Below, one piece after another: positions 1-9,999 of a stretch of DNA of 64,000 nucleotides. The notes below the pieces were generated by a model. It worked only from the letters and a program-made list of their open reading frames with translations, did no database searches and was not told the DNA's origin. Position numbers and translations under genes: made by a program. Position 1 is the first letter of the stretch; the number at the start of each line of letters is the position of its first letter. Source of the stretch: Cherax quadricarinatus (lineage: Eukaryota > Arthropoda > Malacostraca > Decapoda > Parastacidae); contig NC_091325.1 in the NCBI RefSeq assembly GCF_038502225.1, positions 34,268,941 through 34,332,940 of the forward strand. The letters are read 5' to 3'.

Positions 1-1939
1 GCCATGAAAGGTGGGAATGATTTTTCTTTGAGTTAAGAAATTATAAATTACTCTGAGAAAAGTCCAGTTATGGTCTGGTAGGTCAATGAGTTTGTATATA
101 AGGCCATCATGCCATAAGCTATCAAAAGCTTTATGAACATCTCTGGTGGCAATTAAGGCAAGATTGCCCTGCTGTTTTAGACTTGCTACAGTGTCAAAAA
201 TAACATTTATTGCATGATTGGTACCTCTATGTGTTCTAAAGCCGAATTGTTTTTCAGTAAACAAGTGATTAAACTCCATATAGTAATTCAATCTGTTGGA
301 AATGACTTTCTCAAGAACTTTTCCAGTGACTTCAAGTAAAGATATAGGTCTATAGTTCCCAGGTTGGTGGATGTCCTTATTGGGCTTAGCAAGAAAGATC
401 ATTCTAGCAGTCTTAAAAACAACTGGAAAATGTCCTGAGGCCAAGATGGCATTAAAGATATTTACCAAGGACTGTTTGCAATTTCTAGGTAGGTACTTTA
501 TTTGTTTCATTGTTATTCCAGAGAGGCCAGGGGCTCTATTTCTCATTCTTCCAATAACCTGACTTATCTCTAGTAATGTAATAGGTCTAGTAAGCGGGTG
601 GGTATCTTCAAGAGTTGAAGTATCGATGGTAGGTAGTGGTTGTAGATCATCCAAGTTCTCATCTCTCCATTCATTTACTAACTGATAATGATTCTTATTA
701 AATTGACGACTGTTATTGTGAGAGAGAATTTTCTCCCATACATCACCCATCAAATTTGCCTGGTCCTGTGGATCGTCAAGTTTAATTTCAACATCTTCAT
801 CATCCTCATCAGTGAAGGTATGAACTAGGTAGTTAGGAGCCTTGTGCTTTGCCCCTAAAAGTTGTCGGATCTTACTCCAAAATTTTGCTGGTTCACGTTT
901 ATATTGATTAGCTTGAAGAACTAGAAATTTCCATATGTCTCGTTTGTGTTGACTAATCATGTTAATTAATTCGTGCCTTAATCGGTGCAGTGTAGCTGCT
1001 GGTGGTTGTTGCGTTTGAAGATGCCTTTGACATTCTGCTTGATAATTTCTTAAAGTGTCTCTAATTTCTCTAGTAGGTTTATATTGTTGGTATATCTTTG
1101 TGGAAGCTAATTGGCAAGTTGCATTGGTAGCTTCAATTATTCGATTGTGCAGGGACCTGATTGCATCATCAATTGCACTGGAAGGTAGATTTTCCAAAGA
1201 CACAATTTCATCCTCACCCAGATATGCCCTGAAGGGGTCAAATCCTAGGGTGTTAAGATTGGGTTTAGGAGTTACAGGTATTATAAATGGAGAAGTTTGT
1301 AGTTGTATTATAACAGGGATATGGTCAGATCCTACATTTCCACGAGGAGATATACGACAGTGAAAGATGTCACAGTCTCTGTTTGTCAGTACAATATCTG
1401 GTGTTCCTGGATGAGGTCCAATGTACGATTTGAAGAATGGGCCTTGAAATGACAGGTTTCTAGCTGTCATGATATTAAAGAGTTGTTTTCCTTTTAAGTC
1501 ACCCAGTGGAATACCAGCTCCACAGTTAAAGAGGGCAGGGTGATGAGCATTAAAATCTCCAGCTAGAATTGTTGGAATATTTCTGCTTAATATCCTATGT
1601 AGAGGAATTGACTCTATATGGCTGTCTCGGGGGAAAATATCCAGTTCCTATTACTAGTTGTCCATGCGACGTTGTTAGTTCTATTGCAAGAATGTTATCT
1701 TCATCCACATGAATATTTTTAAATGTATATCCTAATTTAACCAAGATGGCTACACCACTAAACGGTCCTCTCGATTTCTCAACAGTACAGTATCCACGTA
1801 ATTTAATATGTTGATCAACTCTTGCAGCTGTCTCGTTCAAAAGTATAACATCGGGATTGTAGTTATGTAGTTCAACCTCAAGAAGGTAACGGTTATTAAA
1901 GAAATGTTGAACATTAAGTTGGAAAATTGTAATCCCCAT
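1..1939 (-). pseudogene. LINE ORF2: APE endonuclease + reverse transcriptase (one frameshift, 3' end off window)
   Basis: Starts at the ATG at 1939-1937, inside the TAATG that ends ORF1. Residues 1-114 hold the N-terminal endonuclease with an Asn-containing LNVQ block and LLNETA (Glu metal ligand). The frame then breaks in a run of five G (plus strand, 1629-1633) and continues in the next frame without a stop to base 1. Downstream the continuation shows endonuclease GDFNAH (near 1557), and RT blocks FGFRTH and RDVHKAFDSLWH between 300 and 60. Replication role: nicks target DNA and primes cDNA synthesis on element RNA. Apart from the single-base shift the reading frame is clean over 640 codons, so the copy is young, or the shift is a sequencing or assembly error in a homopolymer. 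Confidence 0.85.
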
Positions 1940-1941
1940 TA
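1937..1941 (-). promoter_or_regulatory. TAATG stop-start overlap between ORF1 and ORF2
   Basis: On the minus strand the ORF1-tail stop TAA and the ORF2 ATG share one base. This is the arrangement used for termination-reinitiation in several two-ORF non-LTR retrotransposons (for example the R1-clade element SART1). Confidence 0.65.
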
Positions 1942-2163
1942 TTTCTTATTCTTCGCTCGTACACTGCGTTCTGAACACCTGCAAGTAATGTCATGTGTTG
2001 TATCTACACTATTCCTGCTGGACTCGTCAAGGGGAGGAGGTAACTTTTGCGTGGATGCTTGTGTATTAAAAATGCCATCATCTTCACTAGAGGCAGTAAT
2101 ATTAACAGACTCATTAGAATCGTTAGAGTCGTTAGAGTCATCATCATAAAACTGAGGTAGGTA
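1939..2163 (-). other. Acidic C-terminal tail of ORF1 in a shifted frame
   Basis: Just before the ORF1 stop another frame carries a DDDSNDSNDSNES run, then SSEDD, and ends in a basic RAKNKK followed by TAA. That TAA shares its last base with the ORF2 ATG. The composition and the exact coupling to ORF2 suggest this is the real ORF1 C-terminus, put out of frame by one base near 2150-2160. A programmed shift is possible but unsupported. Confidence 0.6.
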
Positions 2164-3556
2164 TGCTATTCTCAGTTTCAGGAAGCAGAGGCTCGTGAGA
2201 GTTAATGGGAGACTGTGTAGGCTCCAAGTGAATATTAGATAGGCAAGGTGAGTTACCTTGGGAAAGTTCCTGTTCAACAGGATCAGCTACAATAGCGAGA
2301 GAGTAGGCACCACTTTCTGGGGCATTGTTATGTTCAGGTGTTGACTTATCGGGTTGAGAGGAGTTGACAACCTGGGTTTGCGAGGAGGGCGATCCCTGGG
2401 CCAGGGATGACTTAGGCTTATTTTTAGATGTAGAGTATGGTACATACTTCTTGTTATGAGAAGGCTGGGTCATAATGGCCTTCACATTTTCAGGGATAAT
2501 GATGGGAGTGATCCCATTAGCCATTAACAGATCATTTAAAACACGAGAGCAGAGTTGAATATCACCACCTGCTGTGTCTTTGGCCACCAAGTACATTAGT
2601 TGTGCTCTCGTTATATCCCCGTCTGTGGATACCTGAGACACATGAGATGCGACTGAACCCTGTTGTTGTGTCTGTTGTAAGTGAGGGTTAGATTGGGGTG
2701 CTCCAAGAGGGGCAGAATTCCAAACATTGGAACCATTGGTAGAGACCTGAGGAGTCCCACTTGATCCAGGCAGAGCTGGGAAGGAAGTTTGGGACATGGT
2801 TGGCGGTGCCTGGGGAGTGGTCTTCTTAGAAGTGGATAGTTTCTTGGCGTCAAGAATTTTCTGCATTTCCTTTTTTCTTTCAGGACAAATAGCAGAAACA
2901 GCATGATGTTTTCCATTACAGAGGACACATTTAGGTGTATTTTTATTGGTACAATCACGATAGGAATGTTGGCCAGAGCAAATGCTACAAATTTGCCCTT
3001 GTGTACTGCATTTGTTGTTGTTATGACCAAAGGCATAACACTTGAAACATTGTGTCACACTGACAAAACGTTCCATAGAAATTTGGTCAGATGTACATCT
3101 GGTACTGAAACATTTGAAGCCATTTTGACACACAAGTTTGGCCTCCTCAGGTGTCTCGAGTATTAATTTTAAAGTTACCTTATTGTTGTTGTGATTCGAG
3201 AATTTATGTGCTTCTACAGCCCTAAGGTCAGAATTCTCGGCATTAATGTTATCAACAATTTCATTAACAGTGCTGTGTTTCATAAAACTGTTGATTCTGG
3301 CCACAAACACAGTCCTCTGAGCTTGATAGCTGTCAGGTGCAACTGGGATAACACCAGAAGTCTTCAGTTTATCCAAGACATCATGCTTTAGGAGTTGAAG
3401 TAACTCTTCTTCCGAAGAGAGGAGAAGTACTGCTCCAGCGTGGGTTTGAAAAACATCCACTGGAGCAACAGTTGAATTAGAGCAAATACATTTGAGAATG
3501 TCTTTCATGGACATTTGATTTCCATCAATGCGTAATCTTACACGAATCCTCGCCAT
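2144..3556 (-). CDS. LINE ORF1 nucleic-acid-binding protein (Gag-like, three zinc knuckles)
   Basis: First ATG is at 3556 (an upstream TTG extension of the frame is unlikely to be used). An RRM-like region (about residues 80-165) precedes three knuckles: CFKCYAFGHNNNKC (CX2CX4HX4C, about 170-183), CSICSGQHSYRDC (190-202) and CVLCNGKHHAVSAIC (210-224). A long Gln/Ser/Pro-rich tail follows. Proteins of this type coat LINE RNA and form the RNP in Jockey and I-like elements. The frame stops at 2146-2144, but an acidic tail continues in another frame up to the ORF2 start, so the true C-terminus is probably the tail at 1939-2163. Confidence 0.85.
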   Translation of the reverse strand: MARIRVRLRIDGNQMSMKDILKCICSNSTVAPVDVFQTHAGAVLLLSSEEELLQLLKHDVLDKLKTSGVIPVAPDSYQAQRTVFVARINSFMKHSTVNEIVDNINAENSDLRAVEAHKFSNHNNNKVTLKLILETPEEAKLVCQNGFKCFSTRCTSDQISMERFVSVTQCFKCYAFGHNNNKCSTQGQICSICSGQHSYRDCTNKNTPKCVLCNGKHHAVSAICPERKKEMQKILDAKKLSTSKKTTPQAPPTMSQTSFPALPGSSGTPQVSTNGSNVWNSAPLGAPQSNPHLQQTQQQGSVASHVSQVSTDGDITRAQLMYLVAKDTAGGDIQLCSRVLNDLLMANGITPIIIPENVKAIMTQPSHNKKYVPYSTSKNKPKSSLAQGSPSSQTQVVNSSQPDKSTPEHNNAPESGAYSLAIVADPVEQELSQGNSPCLSNIHLEPTQSPINSHEPLLPETENSIPTSVL

Positions 3557-3990
3557 GATGCCTGGGAAGGTGCATCTGGCAGAGGAGTTGCTTAACAAAA
3601 AGGTATCTTTCCTTAATGTTAGCCTAACATCCTATTTCAGCTGACTTATGAAGGTCAGCCCCTAAGATAGCCTACCCTCGAGTAGTGAGGGAAAAGGGCC
3701 CAAGGCAAAGATCGGCTGGATTTTAAAAAACCACACGGGCTACCAGATGGTCAAAATGCCTTGTGTTAACTCGCCAAAGCGAAGTTGCCGAAAAAGAAGA
3801 AGATAGGACAGTTAGAAGGATAGCAATGTATGTAGTGTGTTAAGTGTGTGGGCCAGTGTTGATGTATGGGTGAGGGGAGGATGGGGGGATGGGGATGAGA
3901 GGGGTGAACAAGCAAGCAAGTCACCGCCTTACCCTCTTGATGGGATGGGGCTCGAAGTGACTGCAAGCAAGTCTCCTCTCAGCTCTGGTG
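3557..3990. other. Leader of the Jockey/I-like LINE and unassigned junction
   Basis: No convincing ORF. The first part (to about 3780) is taken as the LINE leader by position. From about 3780 to 3990 there is G-rich low-complexity sequence of unknown origin. Beyond it lies the truncated end of BEL-1m. The exact boundary between the two elements cannot be read without another copy. Confidence 0.4.
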
Positions 3991-4029
3991 AAGAACTACT
4001 CAGGATAACCCAAGTAAAATCTCGAGCAA

Positions 4030-4564
4030 CAGTGTTCAGAGTTGCTCAGCTGAAGAGCAGGAACGACGACGTCTTCTCTCCACGGTGGCTGGGCTGCAAC
4101 CTGTATATCCCTGGGGAAGGTGAACTCATGCAATTCGGCTAGATCTTTGCTAACCAGATCCCACTCCTTGCAGACTGTTTCAGGCAGTGGATCGTCCCAG
4201 CCTAGGTTCAGCTCCAGGTCTGTTGCACTAGCATCCTCCCTCGAATAGTGATGGGTGTCAACAAACCCAAAGGGTCGAAGGCCGTCTGCACTTTACTCAG
4301 CAAGGACCTCCTGGTCAGCTTCCCTTCCCCGTCAGGTTTCCTCTTTAGCCTAAGTCTGTCTTCCTTGATTTCCCACTCCAGTCCCAACTCCGATGTTACT
4401 TCAGGTACCGAGTAGCCAGCATAGTCGCGTTCCACCGTGCCTTGCAACGTTGGATTGCTTGTCGCCCATTCTCTCAAGGGCATGTTACCTGAGAGCATCT
4501 CCTGATTAGACTCTCGGTAAATGTCCAACAACAGCCTCTTATCTGAGGTGGTACCTTGCATGTT
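4030..4564 (-). pseudogene. BEL/Pao Pol, region after the RT palm (Pao A17-type domain)
   Basis: The frame 4561-4208 shows blocks typical of Pao/BEL polyproteins: MPLREWATSNP, then SELGLEW, then the conserved SKVQTAFDPLGLLTPITIRG. After the stop at 4208 the homology continues in another frame (LGWDDPLPETVCKEW and onward to about 4030), so there is a frameshift near 4210. On its right side the coding sequence is cut by RTE copy A. Its N-terminal neighbour is the RT at 6982-7400, and the protein reads straight through when the insertion and one TSD copy are ignored. Confidence 0.82.
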
Positions 4565-6981
4565 ATTTTTATTTTTTTTTTTTTATTATCACACCGGCCG
4601 ATTCCCACCAAGGCAGGGTGGCCCGAAAAAGAAAAACTTTCACCATCATTCACTCCATCACTGTCTTGCCAGAAGGGTGCTTTACACTACAGTTTTTAAA
4701 CTGCAACATTAACACCCCTCCTTCAGAGTGCAGGCACTGTACTTCCCATCTCCAGGACTCAAGTCCGGCCTGCCGGTTTCCCTGAATCCCTTCATAAATG
4801 TTACTTTGCTCACACTCCAACAGCACGTCAAGTATTAAAAACCATTTGTCTCCATTCACTCCTATCAAACACGCTCACGCATGCCTGCTGGAAGTCCAAG
4901 CCCCTCGCACACAAAACCTCCTTTACCCCCTCCCTCCAACCCTTCCTAGGCCGACCCCTACCCCGCCTTCCTTCCACTACAGACTGATACACTCTTGAAG
5001 TCATTCTGTTTCGCTCCATTCTCTCTACATGTCCGAACCACCTCAACAACCCTTCCTCAGCCCTCTGGACAACAGTTTTGGTAATCCCGCACCTCCTCCT
5101 AACTTCCAAACTACGAATTCTCTGCATTATATTCACAGCACACATTGCCCTCAGACATGACATCTCCACTGCCTCCAGCCTCCTCCTCGCTGCAACATTC
5201 ATCACCCACGCTTCACACCCATATAAGAGCGTTGGTAAAACTATACTCTCATACATTCCCCTCTTTGCCTCCAAGGACAAAGTTCTTTGTCTCCACAGAC
5301 TCCTAAGTGCACCACTCACTCTTTTTCCCTCATCAATTCTATGATTCACCTCATCTTTCATAGACCCATCCGCTGACACGTCCACTCCCAAATATCTGAA
5401 TACGTTCACCTCCTCCATACTCTCTCCCTCCAATCTGATATTCAATCTTTCATCACCTAATCTTTTTGTTATCCTCATAACCTTACTCTTTCCTGTATTC
5501 ACCTTTAATTTTCTTCTTTTGCACACCCTACCAAATTCATCCACCAATCTCTGCAACTTCTCTTCAGAATCTCCCAAGAGCACAGTGTCATCGGCAAAGA
5601 GCAGCTGTGACAACTCCCACTTTGTGTGTGATTCTTTATCTTTTAACTCCACGCCTCTTGCCAAGACCCTCGCATTTACTTCTCTTACAACCCCATCTAT
5701 AAATATATTAAACAACCACGGTGACATCACACATCCTTGTCTAAGGCCTACTTTTACTGGGAAAAAAATTTCCCTCTTTCCTACATACTCTAACTTGAGC
5801 CTCACTATCCTCGTAAAAACTCTTCACTGCTTTCAGTAACCTACCTCCTACACCATACACTTGCAACATCTGCCACATTGCCCCCCTATCCACCCTGTCA
5901 TACGCCTTTTCCAAATCCATAAATGCCACAAAGACCTCTTTAGCCTTATCTAAATACTGTTCACTTATATGTTTCACTGTAAACACCTGGTCCACACACC
6001 CCCTACCTTTCCTAAAGCCTCCTTGTTCATCTGCTATCCTATTCTCCGTCTTACTCTTAATTCTTTCAATTATAACTCTACCATACACTTTACCAGGTAC
6101 ACTCAACAGACTTATCCCCCTATAATTTTTGCACTCTCTTTTATCCCCTTTGCCTTTATACAAAGGAACTATGCATGCTCTCTGCCAATCCCTAGGTACC
6201 TTACCCTCTTCCATACATTTATTAAATAATTGCACCAACCACTCCAAAACTATATCCCCACCTGCTTTTAACATTTCTATCTTTATCCCATCAATCCCGG
6301 CTGCCTTACCCCCTTTCATTTTACCTACTGCCTCACGAACTTCCCCCACACTCACAACTGGCTCTTCCTCACTCCTACAAGATGTTATTTCTCCTTGCCC
6401 TATACACGAAATCACAGCTTCCCTATCTTCATCAACATTTAACAATTCCTCAAAATATTCCTTCCATCTTCCCAATACCTCTACCTCTCCATTTAATAAC
6501 TCTCCTCTCCTATTTTTAACTGACAAATCCATTTGTTCTCTAGGCTTTCTTAACTTGTTAATCTCACTCCAAAACTTTTTCTTATTTTCAACAAAATTTG
6601 TTGATAACATCTCACCCACTCTCTCATTTGCTCTCTTTTTACATTGCTTCACCACTCTCTTAACTTCTCTCTTTTTCTCCATATACTCTTCCCTCCTTGC
6701 ATCACTTCTACTTTGTAAAAACTTCTCATATGCTAACTTTTTCTCCCTTACTACTCTCTTTACATCATCATTCCACCAATCGCTCCTCTTCCCTCCTGCA
6801 CCCACTTTCCTGTAACCACAAACTTCTGCTGAACACTCTAACACTACATTTTTAAACCTACCCCATACCTCTTCGACCCCATTGCCTATGCTCTCATTAG
6901 CCCATCTATCCTCCAATAGCTGTTTATATCTTACCCTAACTGCCTCCTCTTTTAGTTTATAAACCTTCACCTCTCTCTTCC
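4565..6981 (-). mobile_element. RTE-type LINE copy A, 5'-truncated, inserted in BEL-1m RT
   Basis: Flanked by an exact 11-bp duplication, ccttgcatgtt, at 4554-4564 and 6982-6992. The 3' end (left) is an A-rich tail on the minus strand; the 5' end (right) begins inside the ORF between endonuclease and RT. This is the signature of target-primed reverse transcription with 5' truncation. It is nearly identical to full-length copy C (53129-56716), so it is recent. The insertion lies directly after the YVDN codons of the BEL RT. Confidence 0.93.
4828..6970 (-). pseudogene. RTE ORF, RT and C-terminal part (one frameshift)
   Basis: Two overlapping frames (6970-5741 and 5805-4828) together cover the endonuclease-RT linker, the RT palm and the C-terminal domain. 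The catalytic FADD is at 5598-5587. The frames are separated by one extra A in an A7 run (5762-5768); copy C has A6 at the same place. The first ~330 codons (endonuclease) are missing through 5' truncation. The C-terminus carries a Cys-rich finger-like stretch and a basic GRGRPRKGWREG motif. Plus-strand Ser/Pro/Leu-rich frames here are antisense shadows. Confidence 0.9.
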
Positions 6982-7625
6982 CCTTGCATGTTGTCTACGT
7001 AAAATAGGGTCTTCAGTAATTCTTTTAGCGGGCTGTTACAGTTCACAGGGTGGTAGTCTATGGTAGCCTGTAATAGGAATGGTGAACTAGTGGCACCAAA
7101 CAACACTGCCCTGAATCTGTAGGTATCATATCCTTGCTCCGGCACCTCCCTGTTAGCCAACCACAAGAATCTCGTGTAGTCCCTATCTTGTGGCTGCAAC
7201 CCAATCCGTAGGAAGGCTTTGCTGATATCTGCTGCATAGGCATACTGTTCTGTCCTGAATCTCAACAACACATCTGCTAATTTCTGCTTCAGGGAGGGCC
7301 CTGTGAGCAGACAGTCATTCAACAATGGCTCTTGGGGACTCGCCTGTGAGCTGCAGTTGAAGACCACTCTGATGGGAGTGGTTACTGACTCCTTGGTGAC
7401 TCAAGAAATCGTAATGACACGATTGCTGGAGTTTTGAGACTCTATGACCGCGGGTTCAATCCTGGCCAGGGGTATGGTTTCCTTGGTGACTGCCATGTGT
7501 GGAAGATAATGGGTGTTTTCCCCAGGGTACTTTCTCAGTGAACCCGAGGGCCAGCTGTTCCTTAATAATTCATCGTATTTCCCCACCAGACCCTTCTTGG
7601 TCAGGCTGTTCACCAATGAATTCAA
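6982..7625 (-). pseudogene. BEL/Pao reverse transcriptase palm (interrupted)
   Basis: Minus strand, read from about 7625: an RT N-terminal region (KKGLVGKYDELL, then YLPHMAVTKE), a 78-bp foreign insertion at 7402-7479, then PIRVVFNCSSQ, ADISKAFLRIGL (first catalytic Asp), RFLWLANREVP, RFRAVLFGATSSPFLL, and FYVDN at about 6990-7004. YVDN in place of YVDD is known in BEL/Pao RTs. The open frame then enters RTE copy A. With the two insertions set aside, the RT region is continuous with 4030-4553. Confidence 0.88.
7402..7479 (+). mobile_element. 78-bp tRNA-like retroposed insertion
   Basis: Flanked by a 12-bp direct repeat tccttggtgact (7390-7401 and 7480-7491). It contains a B-box-like gggttcaatcc near 7453-7463 and a short inverted repeat around aatcgt/acgatt (about 7408-7423). 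Removing it restores the BEL RT reading frame. It is probably a very short tRNA-derived SINE or retroposed tRNA-like RNA; no complete cloverleaf is evident. Confidence 0.7.
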
Positions 7626-7872
7626 CTGACCCTGTGCCTTCTTGAAATTAGTGGGCAGCGTTTGGTGTACCGGTTTCCATGGGAGTCACACCCAGTACTG
7701 TTCGTCCTTGAACTGCACATGGTTCAAGTAATCTTGATACGTCTCTTCGTGTTCAGGGGGCGGCTGGTCACCCTTAATCCCTACTATATCCAGGTCCCAT
7801 AGTTTATGGATTGGATCACTGTCGGCTATGTCGACTTGTGACTCTGGTAGATCTTTGTGCAGACTAATCCGC
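7626..7872 (-). pseudogene. BEL/Pao Pol linker before RT
   Basis: Minus-strand frame with RISLHKDLPESQ, LWDLDIVGI and YLNHVQFKDEQYWV. The same blocks occur in BEL-2 (51874-52233: LWELDSIGIN and YLKDVKCESGHYWV), which identifies it as the conserved stretch between protease and RT in this lineage. Upstream it is cut by the AAT-tail SINE at 7884; downstream the frame stops at 7686, then homology resumes. Confidence 0.78.
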
Positions 7873-7883
7873 ATCATCAGTAC

Positions 7884-8050
7884 ATTATTATTATTATTAT
7901 AATCAAAGGGGAAGCGCTAAACCCGGAGGATTATACAGCGCCTGGGGGGGATGTGGAAGGCATTCAGGCTTAATTCGGGGAACTGGAGCACAGTTCCAAT
8001 TCCCTAAATCAAGAGCCCCTCACCAACATCAAGGAACCTTCCTTGAGGGG
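7884..8050 (-). mobile_element. AAT-tail SINE, copy 1
   Basis: A 167-bp element that recurs at 32173-32339 and 32509-32676. It starts with a CCCCTCAAGGAAGGTTCC head containing a small palindrome and ends in a (TAA)n tail, here on the minus strand. It is flanked by an 11-bp TSD with one mismatch (atcatcagtac at 7873-7883, atcaccagtac at 8051-8061). It lies in BEL-1m pol; the pol frame is rejoined when one TSD copy and the element are ignored. Confidence 0.85.
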
Positions 8051-8061
8051 ATCACCAGTAC

Positions 8062-8403
8062 AGCCTCAGTTGCTGTAGTACCGGAGCCCTCCTTTCCCGG
8101 GATTGCAGGGAAGTGAGCCGGTATCCTGCCTCCTACGATGTACCCCGCTGGAGTCCTGTACAGGCCAACACCCTCCTTCATAACCTTTCTCATCGACACA
8201 AACTCATCTATGTAATCTCCGCCTACCAAGATTCCTACATTACTGATGTTGTCTGTAGTGATGTCTGGCTCCGCCAGCTTCACACCCAACTCCCTCAGAT
8301 GTTTGACTGCTGCAGCCAGTCCCTTAGTGGTAATGATATTGGGAAGCCTCTTCACTATCAAGGCTGAAATTTCCTGGCGATGCCCGGCTAATCTGACTGC
8401 CAC
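8062..8403 (-). pseudogene. BEL/Pao Pol, protease C-terminal/linker part
   Basis: Frame from 8403 with GHRQEISALIVKRLPNI, GVKLAEPDITT and VGILVGGDYIDEF, followed by GLYRTPAGYIVGGRIP. This corresponds to the segment downstream of the aspartic protease in Pao/BEL polyproteins. A one-base frameshift separates it from the gag-protease frame ending at 8388. The matching segment in BEL-1p is at 16475-16939. Confidence 0.8.
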
Positions 8404-9255
8404 ATTACAACTGGATAAGACCTGCGTGGGACCTGCCCACCAAACCCTTCCACCTTCATGTCAACCTTACCACCTGTCTTCAACTTTACCTTAGTTGCAA
8501 GACTCTCCGTTATGAAGGATCTTTGTGCCCCAGTGTCGAAGAACAAGCGGGTCATTTCAGACTTCTTCCCATTCGTAACCACCACCATTATGGTGAGCAA
8601 GGCCACCGAACCTTGAAACTGCTCGCCAGAACAAACCCCTGGTGCTGCACTCACCACATTCACCACTACTTCAGGCTTGTCCTTGCTCTCAGCTCGTGCT
8701 GATCTGGTGTCATTAGGACACAGTACACTGTGGTGCTTACCTTTCCGACAGCCCCGACACTCATTGAGTTGAGCATTACAGTCCCTGGCAAAATGTTCCC
8801 CACAACACTTGAAACAGAGTCTCAATTTCCTTAGTCGCTGAACCCTTCTGTTATAGGTGGTGAAGCTCGAGCACCCTGAACTAGCATGTTCTCCTTCACA
8901 AAACATGCACTGTCTCATACTGGCCATCTTAGTGACTTCTCCCTTGGCCCTGCTGGTGGAGGACTCGTCCTGGGCATAATAAGTGCTGGCCCTAGTAGGA
9001 GATGGTTTAGCTTTATCTCTCGAATGTCTGGGGAAGTCGATCGACTTCACCTTGTTGGGCAATTTCTCCCCCTGACCTACGCTCAGGTGAGATACGAGAT
9101 CCCCCAACCCTTCAACAATTTGTTGTATCGTGAAGCGGTTTTTCCGATATTTCAAATGCAACTCGTGTACTGTAGTGCTAGCCAGTTTCCTCTGAATCAC
9201 CTGACAAATGACCCATTCTGAATCATCCTCATCGTGTAAATCTCTGAAACTATTT
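8388..9255 (-). pseudogene. BEL-1m Gag C-terminus and aspartic protease
   Basis: After an in-frame TAG near 9258 the same gag frame continues. It shows three zinc knuckles, CMFCEGEHASSGC, CFKCCGEHFARDC and CRGCRKGKHHSVLC, then the retroviral-type protease active site LFFDTGAQRSFI (about 8535-8500). Gag and Pol therefore lie in one frame, as in BEL/Pao elements. The knuckles bind and package element RNA; the protease cuts the polyprotein. Confidence 0.88.
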
Positions 9256-9999
9256 GTCTAGCTCATAATTTCAATGCGGAACCTCTCTAGGCTTTGACAG
9301 TCATGTCGGCAAGCCTCAAGATCCAACAACTGATAAAGTATGGCCACCTTTATCTCTTCAGTGTTGCCAAACATGTCCCTTAACTGGTCTTTGGCATGTT
9401 GGTAATTAGTGTCAGTAATCTGGTAGTGCCAGACCAAGTCTAGGGCTTTACCTTCCAGCTGTGATCGCAAACACTGCAATTTGACCACATCTGCCAAATC
9501 GTTTCTGTCATCTATCTGGGCTTTAAACTGATCCCAGAAAGCAATGTACTCTGTTAGGGTTTTGTCAAACGTTGGTAAACTCAATTGGGGCAACCTGGGC
9601 AACATATTAACAGGCGTGTGGCTGCTCGGGGAACCCCCAGTATTCGTCACCCCACTTGGCTTACTAGCCTTTAATGTGCTTAACTGATCTTTGTACGTAT
9701 TCGTCTCATGGTGACAATCTACATCATCCTTAGTGAATTCGTCCTGAGCTTGCCGAAGACTATACTGGGATTCACCATCCTCAATAGCCTGTAGCTCATA
9801 TGCTGAGAATGCTCGTTCGTAGGCTTCCCATTTTTCCCCCAAATGCTTCAAGCAGTCTTGCAAATCATCACAGTCTACTGCATTGGCTAGTAGCCTTGCA
9901 CCTGTTGCGCATTTTGTTCAAATGTCCTATGTATGCAGCCACTGATCGTTTTAATTTTGCTGACACTGAACCAGACTCTGTTGGATTCTCATCTGCCAT
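9256..9999 (-). pseudogene. BEL-1m Gag N-terminal and capsid-like part
   Basis: ATG at 9999 (MADENPTESGS, homologous to BEL-1p MADGGSEESGS). A one-base frameshift lies near 9885-9900; the frame then runs to 9258, where TAG replaces a Leu codon present in BEL-1p. It contains MLPRLPQLSLPTFD, a conserved block of BEL/Pao Gag (Pfam DUF1759 type), and FWDQFKAQIDDR. Confidence 0.85.

Larger units (their letters stand above)
1..3780 (-). mobile_element. Jockey/I-group non-LTR retrotransposon, 5' part, runs off left edge
   Basis: A two-ORF LINE read leftward: ORF1 (zinc-knuckle protein) then ORF2 (apurinic endonuclease plus reverse transcriptase). The two ORFs overlap by one base. The ORF2 frame is free of stops from about 1636 to base 1 and is cut by the window edge before the RT catalytic YxDD box, so the 3' half is outside the window. 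The 5' limit is uncertain; sequence from 3557 to about 3780 looks like its leader. The endonuclease, the three-knuckle ORF1 and the RT motifs place it in the Jockey/I/R1 assemblage; I cannot assign the clade. Confidence 0.82.

Noticed and set aside
6129..6815. 228-codon Ser/Pro/Leu-rich plus-strand frame, also at 54679-55365 and 29351-29776
   Set aside because: Exact antisense of the RTE ORF in each copy; composition follows from the opposite strand.
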